A stretch of 64,000 nt of DNA from an uncultured Carboxylicivirga sp. (GTDB lineage Bacteria > Bacteroidota > Bacteroidia > Bacteroidales > Marinilabiliaceae). The notes below the pieces were generated by a model that saw nothing but the letters and a program-made list of their open reading frames with translations, made no database searches and was not told the DNA's origin. Of the stretch, positions 56,429 through 64,000 are shown one piece after another (positions within the stretch are counted from its first letter, which is position 1; each line of letters opens with the position of its first letter). Both the position numbers and the translations under genes were made by a program. The stretch is taken from the NCBI RefSeq assembly GCF_963674565.1, contig NZ_OY771430.1, positions 744,001 to 808,000 of the forward strand, read 5' to 3'.

Positions 56429-57103
56429 TTATAACTCAATTTTCATTAACTCATCCGCTAAAAGTTGAGTGTTGCTGAATAGTTTATCAGCACCGGCATG
56501 CAATAAGACCTGATCGTTCAGTTTACCTGTATTTACGGCAATGGTATAGATTCCGGCAGCTTTTGCTGATTCAACACCCAATGGAGCATTTTCAACTACC
56601 ATGCATTCATCTTTCTTCATTCCCGATTTTTCAAGAGCTATCAGATATGGTTCAGGATGTGGTTTTCCTTGTTTGACATCACGCCCCGATACAATGTTAT
56701 CTTTCAAAACCCCAAAGTGAGCATCCAGCTTATCGACCAAGCTGGGTTGTTTTGATCCGGTAACCACAAAGACTTTTACTCCATTTTCATTCAAATACTT
56801 CAGCAGTTCTTTCATGCCCGGAAGGATAGGGGCTTCGGGACATTCTTTCATTAAGCGAGTTTTTTCACCATACACTTTATCGATATCCTCTTCTGTTGCC
56901 TGACGATGCAAAAATTTGTCAAAAGCGTATTTGATAGTTGAAAAACCGGGACGACCTTCATTCATATAAGCTTCTTCAGCAGGGAAATCAATCCCAACAG
57001 TTTTAAAACTTTCTTTCCAGGTATATTCATGGTTAGGCATTGAGTCGTAAAGCACTCCATCCATATCAAAAAACACAGCTTTAATTGTTTCCGGCATCAT
57101 CAT
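56429..57103 (-). CDS. HAD-superfamily phosphatase, beta-phosphoglucomutase-like
   Basis: 224 residues from the first ATG (57103); a TTG at 57124 is upstream. Motif I FFDMDGVLYDSMPNH, motif II VTGSKQP, motif III lysine in GKPHPEPY, motif IV VVENAPLGVESAKAAGI. It has the cap size of the PGM/phosphoglycolate phosphatase group. A phosphatase on a small sugar or glycolate phosphate is the likely role. Confidence 0.85.
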   Translation of the reverse strand: MMMPETIKAVFFDMDGVLYDSMPNHEYTWKESFKTVGIDFPAEEAYMNEGRPGFSTIKYAFDKFLHRQATEEDIDKVYGEKTRLMKECPEAPILPGMKELLKYLNENGVKVFVVTGSKQPSLVDKLDAHFGVLKDNIVSGRDVKQGKPHPEPYLIALEKSGMKKDECMVVENAPLGVESAKAAGIYTIAVNTGKLNDQVLLHAGADKLFSNTQLLADELMKIEL

Positions 57104-57248
57104 GGTTTTAGTTTTGAGCTGCAAAAATGTGGAAAATATGGTTAGAAGGCAAGAAAAGTTGAAGGACAGAAGTTAGGAACTAGAAGCTATGAGTGGACTT
57201 CGGATTAAAATAACAGCTCAACAATTCAACAAAAAGCCATCAGCCAGT

Positions 57249-57270
57249 AGCTGTCAGCTAACAGCTTTTT
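57249..57270 (+). terminator. Terminator-like hairpin before the B3/B4 gene
   Basis: AGCTGT (57249-57254) pairs with ACAGCT (57261-57266), CAGCTA loop, T5 run. It follows a run of CAGCCAGTAG-type low-complexity spacer; no plus-strand gene lies upstream, so its function is unclear. Confidence 0.4.
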
Positions 57271-57325
57271 AAAAGATCAGGAGAAAATTTCCTTTCTTTG
57301 TAATACAGAACCAATTTGCCTGAAT

Positions 57326-57988
57326 ATGAATATTAGCATTGAGAAATCGGTTAGTGAGCTTTTACCTTCAATCATTCTGGGAGGTTTTTTAATTTCTGTT
57401 GAGGTAGAAGAAAGTAGCGAAGAGTTGCTGACTTTAATGAGGAATGAACTAAAAGCGCTGGAGCCGGTTTTAACTCCCGAATCGATACGCGAAATGTCAA
57501 CTGTTAAAGCTAATAAAGAAGCCTACAGGGCATTGGGTAAAGATCCGAATCGTTATCGTCCGTCAGCGGAGTCTTTGCTTCGACGGGTGGCTAATGGCAA
57601 AGGTTTGTATCATATCAACAATGTGGTGGACATTCTTAACCTTATTTCGGTAAAAACAGGTTACTCTATTTGTGGATACGATTACAATACCATTAAAGGC
57701 TCTGTTAGTCTGGGTAAGGGTAAAGAGGGTGAGCCATACGAAGGAATCGGGCGCGGAGAGTTGAATATTGAGAATCTGCCTGTTTTCAGGGATGAATCAG
57801 GTGCTTTTGGTACTCCAACCAGCGATTCAGTGCGAACGATGGTCACCGAAAAGACTAAGCAGTTTTTAATGATCATTATTGGTTTTGATGATCAGGCAAA
57901 AATTGAGGCGGCTTTGGATGAGGCATCGGACTTGTATGGTAAGTTTGCAAAAGGCGTTGAGAAAGAACGTTTTTTTATTCAAAGCTAA
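57326..57988 (+). CDS. B3/B4 (tRNA-editing-like) domain protein
   Basis: 220 residues. The B3/B4 domain of phenylalanyl-tRNA synthetase beta is recognised in KANKEAYRALGKDPNRYRPS, ESLLRRVANGKGLYHINNVV and IGRGELNIENLPVFRDESGA. Stand-alone forms are widespread and may act in trans-editing of mischarged tRNA or on small molecules; not proven. Monocistronic. Confidence 0.82.
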   Translation: MNISIEKSVSELLPSIILGGFLISVEVEESSEELLTLMRNELKALEPVLTPESIREMSTVKANKEAYRALGKDPNRYRPSAESLLRRVANGKGLYHINNVVDILNLISVKTGYSICGYDYNTIKGSVSLGKGKEGEPYEGIGRGELNIENLPVFRDESGAFGTPTSDSVRTMVTEKTKQFLMIIIGFDDQAKIEAALDEASDLYGKFAKGVEKERFFIQS

Positions 57989-58053
57989 TTGAGCGTTTTA
58001 CCTTAAAAACGAATTATAAATTTTATCAGGCGTTACGTAAATAAAGTACTGAC

Positions 58054-58071
58054 TCCCGATAGCTATCGGGA
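58054..58071. repeat. 18-bp perfect palindrome
   Basis: TCCCGATAGCTATCGGGA reads the same on both strands. It lies 29 nt before the metallo-hydrolase start. This sequence, or its 16-bp core, is known to me as a dispersed extragenic palindrome in Bacteroidota. Confidence 0.7.
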
Positions 58072-58099
58072 TACCTGGAAACTGTTTAACTAATAAGGA

Positions 58100-58906
58100 A
58101 TGATTGAATATTGTGCGCTGGCATCAGGCAGTAATGGTAACTGCTATTATGTGGGAAATGAGAATGAAGCTGTTTTGATTGATGCAGGTATCAGCCATAA
58201 GCAAGTACTGAAACGCATGAAGGAGGTTGGCCTGAAGATTGAAAAGGTTAAGGCTGTATTGATTTCGCATGAGCATTCCGATCATATCAGAGGTTTAAGA
58301 GTTCTATCCGATTTGCATAAGATCGATGCTTATCTTACCAAAACTACTCAAAGCAAAACCCGTGTTCATCATCAACCCTTTAAGGTAAATGTGTTTGAGC
58401 CCGGTGATGTTATTGAGGTAGGTAATATAAAAGTACATTCATTTGCTAAAAAACACGATGCCATTGATCCGTGCAGTTTCAGGGTAGAGCTGAACGGAAA
58501 AAGCATAGGCGTGATGACCGATATAGGAACGGCTTGCAGTAATGTAAAGGATCACTTACAAAAGTGTCATGCCGTTTTTCTGGAGAGCAATTACGATGAG
58601 GAAATGCTACTGAATGGTCCGTATCCTGTTCATTTAAAAAGCAGGGTTAAATCTGATCATGGTCACCTTAGTAACGATCAGGCTGTAAAGGTGGTTGATA
58701 AATTAAAGGATACACCTTTGAAAACCATTTTGTTATCACATATCTCAGCAGATAATAACCGACCGGATATTGCACTGAAAACTTTTCAGGTAGTGAGTGA
58801 CCGATACCAGATATTTGCTACTTCGCGATATGCTCCAACAGAGGTATTTAGATTAGAACCGGGATCAGAAGTTCAGGAAAAGGCTGATCAGCTTAGTTTG
58901 TTTTAA
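58100..58906 (+). CDS. Metallo-beta-lactamase-fold hydrolase (WalJ/YycJ-like)
   Basis: 268 residues. Starts MIEYCALASGSNGNCYYVGN and has the di-zinc motif ISHEHSDHIRGL, then Asp in MTDIGTA and His in LLSHISADNN. Relatives YycJ/WalJ have been linked to DNA repair and cell-wall control. No interacting partner is encoded here. Confidence 0.88.
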   Translation: MIEYCALASGSNGNCYYVGNENEAVLIDAGISHKQVLKRMKEVGLKIEKVKAVLISHEHSDHIRGLRVLSDLHKIDAYLTKTTQSKTRVHHQPFKVNVFEPGDVIEVGNIKVHSFAKKHDAIDPCSFRVELNGKSIGVMTDIGTACSNVKDHLQKCHAVFLESNYDEEMLLNGPYPVHLKSRVKSDHGHLSNDQAVKVVDKLKDTPLKTILLSHISADNNRPDIALKTFQVVSDRYQIFATSRYAPTEVFRLEPGSEVQEKADQLSLF

Positions 58907-58918
58907 TAAAAAGGGTCG

Positions 58919-58947
58919 CTGTTCTGCAACAACGACCCAATCGAGTA
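58919..58947. other. Hairpin after the metallo-hydrolase gene
   Basis: GGGTCG and CGACCC arms with inner GTT/AAC around a CTGC loop. A T run follows it only on the minus strand, so it does not look like a plus-strand terminator. Confidence 0.4.
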
Positions 58948-59333
58948 TCTACTTTCAAGTGTATTAACAATAGCTACAGGTTGTTGCTAATACCTTTTAT
59001 TAAAAGTAATCCCCAATGGTCAGCAAATTCATATCAGGGTTTGGTTAACCCAAATTGTTTTTGCTTTCAGAATACGGAATTATTCTTGTGCACTGTATAC
59101 GGTAGTTCTGGATTAAAGTTGTCGGATCAGGTAATTTATATTGTTGCAATGGTATTCTCAATGATGTATTTCTTTAAAAAATGTGTTTAAAGAAATCAAG
59201 ATGCAGAACTTATTTTCTTTGCTATAGATAGTTAGCGTATTTGAAAATGAAATGAAAAGCAAATAGATTGGAAAATGAATATTTCAATCGTACATGTTTT
59301 ATTTATCTATAACTTCGGCAAAAATCTTATCCA
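58948..59333. other. Intergenic region without a clear gene
   Basis: About 386 nt between the hydrolase hairpin and the DMT transporter. An open frame of 69 codons at 58981-59190 has atypical composition and no recognisable family, so I do not call it. A promoter for the transporter/radical SAM pair is probably here. Confidence 0.4.
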
Positions 59334-60197
59334 ATGAAGAAAGAAGGCACATCCTATGGAATCTTTCTGATGTTACTTTCGGTAATAGCCTTTGCTATTA
59401 TGGCAACACTGGTGAAATCAATGGCGCATGTCAGTACATTTGTAACCGTATTTGTCCGTTTTTCAGTGGGAGTAGGTATTTTGGGTATTTTGGCACTGTT
59501 TCGCAAAATTGATCTGAAATTTGTCCGGAGTCCTCTTTTGCTCTTAAGAGGTATATCAGGTGCCATTTCGGTAGCGTTGTTTTACTTTGCAATTGTAAAA
59601 ATTGGAATGGGAAAAGGATCTGTCTACTCTTATTCATATCCTGTTTTTGCCACATTGCTAAGTGCCATCGTATTAAAAGAAAAAGTAAGTACAGCCAAAT
59701 GGATCTTAATTTTGTCAGCCTTTGCTGGCATAGTATTGGTGTCGTTAAAGTTTAGTGAGGGCGACTCGGGTTGGAGCTTTGGTTTTTACGATATTCTGGC
59801 CATCTGTAGTGCCTTCACCAACGCCATTTCTATTCTGATTGTAAAAAAGCTGCATGGAACGGATAGTTCATACGCCATATTTTTTGCTCAGAGCATTGTC
59901 GGGTTCTGGATATTCCTGATTCCGGCAAATATACCTGAATTAACAGGTCCGGTGTCCGGTAGTTATGTGCTGATCATTATTGGGGTTTTCTCGGCTATGG
60001 CTCAATTATTAAATACCGAAGGTTATCGGCACGTATCCATTGCAACCGGATCACCTTTTCACATGTTGATTCCTATTGTTAATGTGTTGATTGGCGTGTT
60101 GGTATTTAACGAAGCTTTCAGTACCTTGGAAATGGCCGGAGCTTCACTGGCAGTATTGTCATGTCTTGGTATCATGCTTTTAAATATTAAAAAATAG
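59334..60197 (+). CDS. EamA-family DMT transporter
   Basis: 287 residues with ten predicted transmembrane helices as two EamA repeats (about 8-135 and 150-285). Residues such as ISGAISVALFYFAIVKIGMG and GVFSAMAQLLNTEGYRHVSI are typical of the drug/metabolite transporter superfamily. Inner membrane; substrate unknown. It is 11 nt upstream of the radical SAM gene, so the two probably form one operon. Confidence 0.88.
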   Translation: MKKEGTSYGIFLMLLSVIAFAIMATLVKSMAHVSTFVTVFVRFSVGVGILGILALFRKIDLKFVRSPLLLLRGISGAISVALFYFAIVKIGMGKGSVYSYSYPVFATLLSAIVLKEKVSTAKWILILSAFAGIVLVSLKFSEGDSGWSFGFYDILAICSAFTNAISILIVKKLHGTDSSYAIFFAQSIVGFWIFLIPANIPELTGPVSGSYVLIIIGVFSAMAQLLNTEGYRHVSIATGSPFHMLIPIVNVLIGVLVFNEAFSTLEMAGASLAVLSCLGIMLLNIKK

Positions 60198-60208
60198 TCA
60201 AATTACAT

Positions 60209-62395
60209 ATGTCAAAGGTTCTTTTGGTAACACCTCCATTAACTCAGTTAAATACTCCTTATCCGGCAACTCTCTATTTAAAAGGTTATTTCAATACGGT
60301 TGGAATTAACAGTCATCAATGCGATCTGGGTATTGAATTGATTGATGTGCTATTCTCATCAAAGGGTCTTGAAAGAGTATTTAGCATTGGAGAACAGGAG
60401 AATTCTAAATCAGAAGATGTTGCAAGAATGCTGGCCTTAAGAGATGAATATATCTCAGTTGTGGATGTAGTGATGAATTTTCTTCGCCAGCCAACAACGG
60501 AGCAGGCATACCTTATCTGCAATACTGATCTGTTACCACACGGTAGTCGTTTTGCTCAGCTCGATGATTTGGATTGGTTATTTGGCTCCATGGGATTGAC
60601 CGATAAGGCTAAGCATTTATGTACTTTGTTTTTAGAGGATGTGGGCGATTTCATCACTACGGTGGTTGATTCAAATTTTGGTTTCTCACGCTATGCCGAG
60701 CGCCTGGGACGATCTGCCACAAGTTTTGATCATTTGTATGAAGCTCTGAATGCTCCACTTTCACTGATTGATGAGATAATGCTTGATTTGTTTTCAAAGC
60801 ATTTAAAGCAATTTCCCTGTGATTTGGTGGCAATATCCATTCCTTTCCCGGGGAATCTGTTTGGAGCCTTGCGAATCGGTCAATGGATTAAGCAAAACCA
60901 TCCTGAAATAAAAGTATCGTGGGGAGGAGGTTTTGTCAATACCGAGCTTCGGTCAGTGTCAGATCCCAGAGTCTTTGAGTTTGTTGATTTCATTACTTTG
61001 GATGATGGAGAAAAACCGTTACAACTTTTAAGTAAATATCTGGATGGGAAGCATCCTTTGGATGATCTGATGCGAACATTTATTTTGAAGGATGGAGTTG
61101 TAACTTACATTAATAATGAGGGGCAAAAAGACATTGCTCAAAAGGATACAGGTGCACCTGATTATACCGATTTGCCATTAGAAAAATATATTTCTGTTGT
61201 TGAGGTTGCGAACCCGATGTTTCGCTTGTGGAGTGACGGCCGGTGGTTGAAATTAACACTGGCTCATGGTTGCTATTGGGGGAAATGTACTTTCTGTGAT
61301 GGTTCGCTGGATTATATCGGTCGTTACGAGCCAAACAGAGCAACCGATATTGTTGACCGTATGGAGCAATTGATGACTCAAACGGGTTTGAATGGTTTTC
61401 ATTTTGTTGATGAAGCAGCTCCTCCGATGTTACTCAAGGAAGTTGCTTTGGAGCTATTGCGAAGAAAGCTAAAAGTAACCTGGTGGACCAATATTCGGTT
61501 TGAAAGAAGTTTTACAGCTGATGTGTGTCGCTTATTGAAGTTGAGTGGATGTATTGCGGTTTCCGGAGGTCTGGAAGTAGCATCTGATCGCATTCTGAAA
61601 CTGATAAATAAAGGAGTTGATCTGTCTCAGGTAACAAATGTAACTTCAAACTTTGAAGAAGCCGGTATTATGGTTCATGCCTATCTGATGTATGGATTTC
61701 CAACTCAAACAATACAGGAAACAATTGATTCTTTGGAGGTGGTTCGTCAGCTCTTTGACCTTGATTTGCTGACCTCAGCTTTTTGGCATCAGTTTGCAAT
61801 GACAGCCCATAGCGATGTTGGTTTGAATCCGGATAAATACCATGTTGAAATAACCGGTGGATTAAACGGATCCTTTGCAAACAACGATCTGTTTCATCTT
61901 GATCCTCAGGGAGGGCCACACGAACTGTTTGGCGAAGGACTAAAAAAGGCTGTTTATAATTTTATACATGGGGTCGGCCTGGATTGGCCGGTTGATGAGT
62001 GGTTTGAATTTAAAACACCTAAAACATTGTTGCCACCTCATTACCTTCAATCATTTCTAAAAGAAACAACAGAGATAAAAGAAACAGCCAGATGGATTTG
62101 GATGGGAGTATTGCCTGATTGTGAATTCTATCAGAAAAAGAAAGGTAAGAAGGTTGTTGAAATGGCTGAAATGAAGATTTATGCGCATACAAACACATAT
62201 CATATCAACATCAAGAAAAATCTGGCAGAATGGATCATGGTGTGGTTACCACAGATAAGGTATCAATCAGATAATAACTTTAAAACTTCAGATTTGAGAG
62301 AGTCATTTCTTAATCATCTGTTGGGTGACTTTGATATTTTCCTCAATAGTTATACCTATAAGCAACTAAAAGAAGCCGGTTTGCTGGTTTTATGA
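60209..62395 (+). CDS. B12-binding-domain radical SAM protein
   Basis: 728 residues. Roughly 1-330 hold a cobalamin-binding-like region (DLVAISIPFPGNLFGALRIG, SWGGGFVNTELR, FVDFITLDDGEKPL). The radical SAM cluster motif is Cys355-Tyr-Trp-Gly-Lys-Cys360-Thr-Phe-Cys363, a CX4CX2C variant. The TIM-barrel part continues with VDEAAPPMLL and SGGLEVASDRILKLINKGVD. A methyl transfer or rearrangement reaction is likely; the substrate is not predictable. Paired with the DMT transporter. Confidence 0.88.
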   Translation: MSKVLLVTPPLTQLNTPYPATLYLKGYFNTVGINSHQCDLGIELIDVLFSSKGLERVFSIGEQENSKSEDVARMLALRDEYISVVDVVMNFLRQPTTEQAYLICNTDLLPHGSRFAQLDDLDWLFGSMGLTDKAKHLCTLFLEDVGDFITTVVDSNFGFSRYAERLGRSATSFDHLYEALNAPLSLIDEIMLDLFSKHLKQFPCDLVAISIPFPGNLFGALRIGQWIKQNHPEIKVSWGGGFVNTELRSVSDPRVFEFVDFITLDDGEKPLQLLSKYLDGKHPLDDLMRTFILKDGVVTYINNEGQKDIAQKDTGAPDYTDLPLEKYISVVEVANPMFRLWSDGRWLKLTLAHGCYWGKCTFCDGSLDYIGRYEPNRATDIVDRMEQLMTQTGLNGFHFVDEAAPPMLLKEVALELLRRKLKVTWWTNIRFERSFTADVCRLLKLSGCIAVSGGLEVASDRILKLINKGVDLSQVTNVTSNFEEAGIMVHAYLMYGFPTQTIQETIDSLEVVRQLFDLDLLTSAFWHQFAMTAHSDVGLNPDKYHVEITGGLNGSFANNDLFHLDPQGGPHELFGEGLKKAVYNFIHGVGLDWPVDEWFEFKTPKTLLPPHYLQSFLKETTEIKETARWIWMGVLPDCEFYQKKKGKKVVEMAEMKIYAHTNTYHINIKKNLAEWIMVWLPQIRYQSDNNFKTSDLRESFLNHLLGDFDIFLNSYTYKQLKEAGLLVL

Positions 62396-62694
62396 TTTAA
62401 TAGCAATTTTTCGCAAACCGTTTCGGAAGAGTGTTTCTAATTATTTCAGGCTAGATAAAAGTTATTTAAATATCAATAAATCAGTTGTGTATAATGATTT
62501 TTATACTTTCGTAAGCACATGTGTTTTAGATTTCTTATCATCAATAACTTATCTTTACTTACAATATTAGTTCGTTAATAATTAGAAGGATATGAAGTAA
62601 TTAATGCAGTTCAATATCCTGGTAAAACAGGAAAGTGTTTACTGCTTCCGACTTAAAACAAACGAACTAATAACTAACTAATCAATCGTTACTA

Positions 62695-64000
62695 ATGAAG
62701 AATCTAATTGTTTCGGCTTTGCTGTTGAGCATTATTTTGATCAGTTGTCAAAGTCCTGAAAAAACCAATCAAAAGCCAGAAGTTCCATTTCTCTGGGAAA
62801 ATGCCAATGTTTACTTTTTACTAACGGATCGTTTCCAGAACGGCAATTCAGAAAACGATATTAATTTTAACCGAACAGAAGAATGTGGCTTACTGCGCGG
62901 TTTTGAAGGTGGTGATTTTAAAGGTATCACTCAAAAAATAAAGGAAGGCTATTTTACTGATTTAGGCATTACCGCTTTGTGGTTTAGTCCGGTTGTTGAG
63001 CAAATACATGGAGCTGTTGATGAGGGAACAGGATTAACCTACGCCTTTCATGGTTATTGGGCAAAGGACTGGACTGCCTTCGAACCCAATTTTGGCACAG
63101 AACAGGAGTTTGCTGAATTGGTTGAAGCTGCTCATGCCAAAGGTATCCGGGTTTTAATGGATGTGGTTATTAATCATACAGGACCAGTGACACAACAGGA
63201 TCCGGTTTGGCCGGAAGGTTGGGTGCGTCAACAACCACAATGCAAATATTCCGATTATGAATCTACGGTTTCATGTACTCTGGTTGAAAATCTGCCGGAT
63301 GTTCTAACAGGTACTGACGAGGAAGTAGAAATTCCTGCTCAGCTGCTTGAGAAATGGGAAGCAGAAGGTCGTTTAGAAAAAGAAGTCAGTGAACTGGATG
63401 CATTCTTCTCTGCCACCGGTTATCCTCGTACTCCGCGTTACTATATCATCAAGTGGTTAACTGATTTTATCAGAAAATACGGAATTGATGGCTATCGTTT
63501 GGATACAACCAAACACACTGAGGAAGATGTATGGGGTGATTTATGGAAAGAAGCGGTTAAAGCTTTTGCTGAGTGGAAAGAAGCGAATCCGGATAAGGTT
63601 TTGGATAAAAACGACTTTTTTATGGTAGGTGAGGTCTATGGCTATGGAATATCCGGTGATCGACTTTATAACTTTGGTGATAAGCGGGTTGATTACTTTA
63701 ATTATGGAATGAAAAGTCTGATTAATTTCGATTTTAAAGGTGATGCAAATAAAGCATATGAAGAACTATTTTCGTTATACAGTGCTAAATTAAACGGACC
63801 TCTGAAAGGACAGAGTGTGTTAAATTACATCACTTCTCATGATGATGGTTATCCATTTGATAAGGAAAGAATAAAAGCGATTGAAGCAGGGACCAGGTTA
63901 CTGCTTTGTCCAGGAGCTTCTCAGGTGTACTATGGGGATGAATCGGGCAGAAGCCTGATAATTGAAGGGGCTGTTGGAGATGCTAATTTGCGTTCCCTAA
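62695..64000 (+). CDS. Alpha-amylase family lipoprotein, 3'-truncated
   Basis: 435 codons are visible and the frame is open at the window end. A lipoprotein signal (LLSIILISCQS) is followed by a GH13 barrel: MDVVINHTG (about 155), the nucleophile region GYRLDTTKH (Asp270), the acid MVGEVYG (Glu313) and TSHDD (His382-Asp383). Acts on alpha-1,4-glucans at the cell envelope. The 299-nt upstream region holds no gene. No SusC/D genes are in view. Confidence 0.9.
   Translation, partial: MKNLIVSALLLSIILISCQSPEKTNQKPEVPFLWENANVYFLLTDRFQNGNSENDINFNRTEECGLLRGFEGGDFKGITQKIKEGYFTDLGITALWFSPVVEQIHGAVDEGTGLTYAFHGYWAKDWTAFEPNFGTEQEFAELVEAAHAKGIRVLMDVVINHTGPVTQQDPVWPEGWVRQQPQCKYSDYESTVSCTLVENLPDVLTGTDEEVEIPAQLLEKWEAEGRLEKEVSELDAFFSATGYPRTPRYYIIKWLTDFIRKYGIDGYRLDTTKHTEEDVWGDLWKEAVKAFAEWKEANPDKVLDKNDFFMVGEVYGYGISGDRLYNFGDKRVDYFNYGMKSLINFDFKGDANKAYEELFSLYSAKLNGPLKGQSVLNYITSHDDGYPFDKERIKAIEAGTRLLLCPGASQVYYGDESGRSLIIEGAVGDANLRSL

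Noticed and set aside
58981..59190. 69-codon open frame after the metallo-hydrolase gene
   Set aside because: Amino-acid composition is unlike a real protein, no homology recognised, no start signal.

Overview
The window is a 64 kb, low-GC stretch of a Bacteroidota chromosome, most like an anaerobic or facultative member of the Bacteroidales/Marinilabiliales. This rests on the rpsU-xerC-hpf-tRNA-tuf gene order, promoters of the Bacteroidota type (TTTG, about 19-21 nt, TAnnTTTG), few Shine-Dalgarno sites, a DUF3467 gene after rpoC, and a TonB-linked receptor with an N-terminal carboxypeptidase-like domain. I cannot name the species. No rRNA operon, CRISPR array, prophage or intact insertion sequence is visible.

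Layout. 1-0.5 kb: end of a helix-hairpin-helix protein. 0.7-15.7 kb: housekeeping translation and transcription block (rpsU, xerC, hpf, tRNA-Tyr, tRNA-Gly, tuf, tRNA-Trp, secE, nusG, rplK, rplA, rplJ, rplL, rpoB, rpoC, DUF3467) with hairpins between rplL/rpoB, rpoB/rpoC and rpoC/DUF3467. 15.7-20.5 kb: a NamZ-like and a NagZ-beta-lactamase fusion protein, probably for peptidoglycan recycling, and a convergent AlbA_2/Schlafen-type protein. 20.7-36.4 kb: a large [FeFe]-hydrogenase locus. 36.6-42 kb: a secreted protein of unknown function and a LytS/LytTR-type two-component pair. 42.6-45 kb: divergent larE and hydG. 45-49 kb: a duplicated structured repeat, a TonB-dependent receptor, and a convergent Fic/antitoxin pair. 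49-53 kb: 2-hydroxyacid dehydrogenase, YjbQ and IorAB. 53-56 kb: an ArsR-controlled arsenic/organoarsenical cluster. 56-64 kb: HAD phosphatase, B3/B4-domain protein, metallo-beta-lactamase-fold hydrolase, DMT transporter, a B12-binding radical SAM enzyme and the start of a lipoprotein alpha-amylase.

The hydrogenase locus is the most striking part. It holds two catalytic sets: a short one (NuoE-like, 393-residue NuoF-like, HydA) and a full-length one resembling electron-bifurcating HydABC with an extra [2Fe-2S] protein. Between them lie two sensor-type hydrogenases with altered H-cluster surroundings: one has a PAS domain and overlaps a SpoIIE-type phosphatase, the other has no PAS domain and sits in a six-gene overlapping operon with two DRTGG proteins, two HATPase proteins and a PHP phosphoesterase. 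I infer a hydrogen- or redox-sensing phosphorylation switch that controls the catalytic enzymes. The H-cluster maturase hydG lies 7 kb downstream; hydE and hydF are not in the window. IorAB (ferredoxin-reducing) and the 2-hydroxyacid dehydrogenase would fit a fermentative metabolism that supplies reduced ferredoxin to HydABC.
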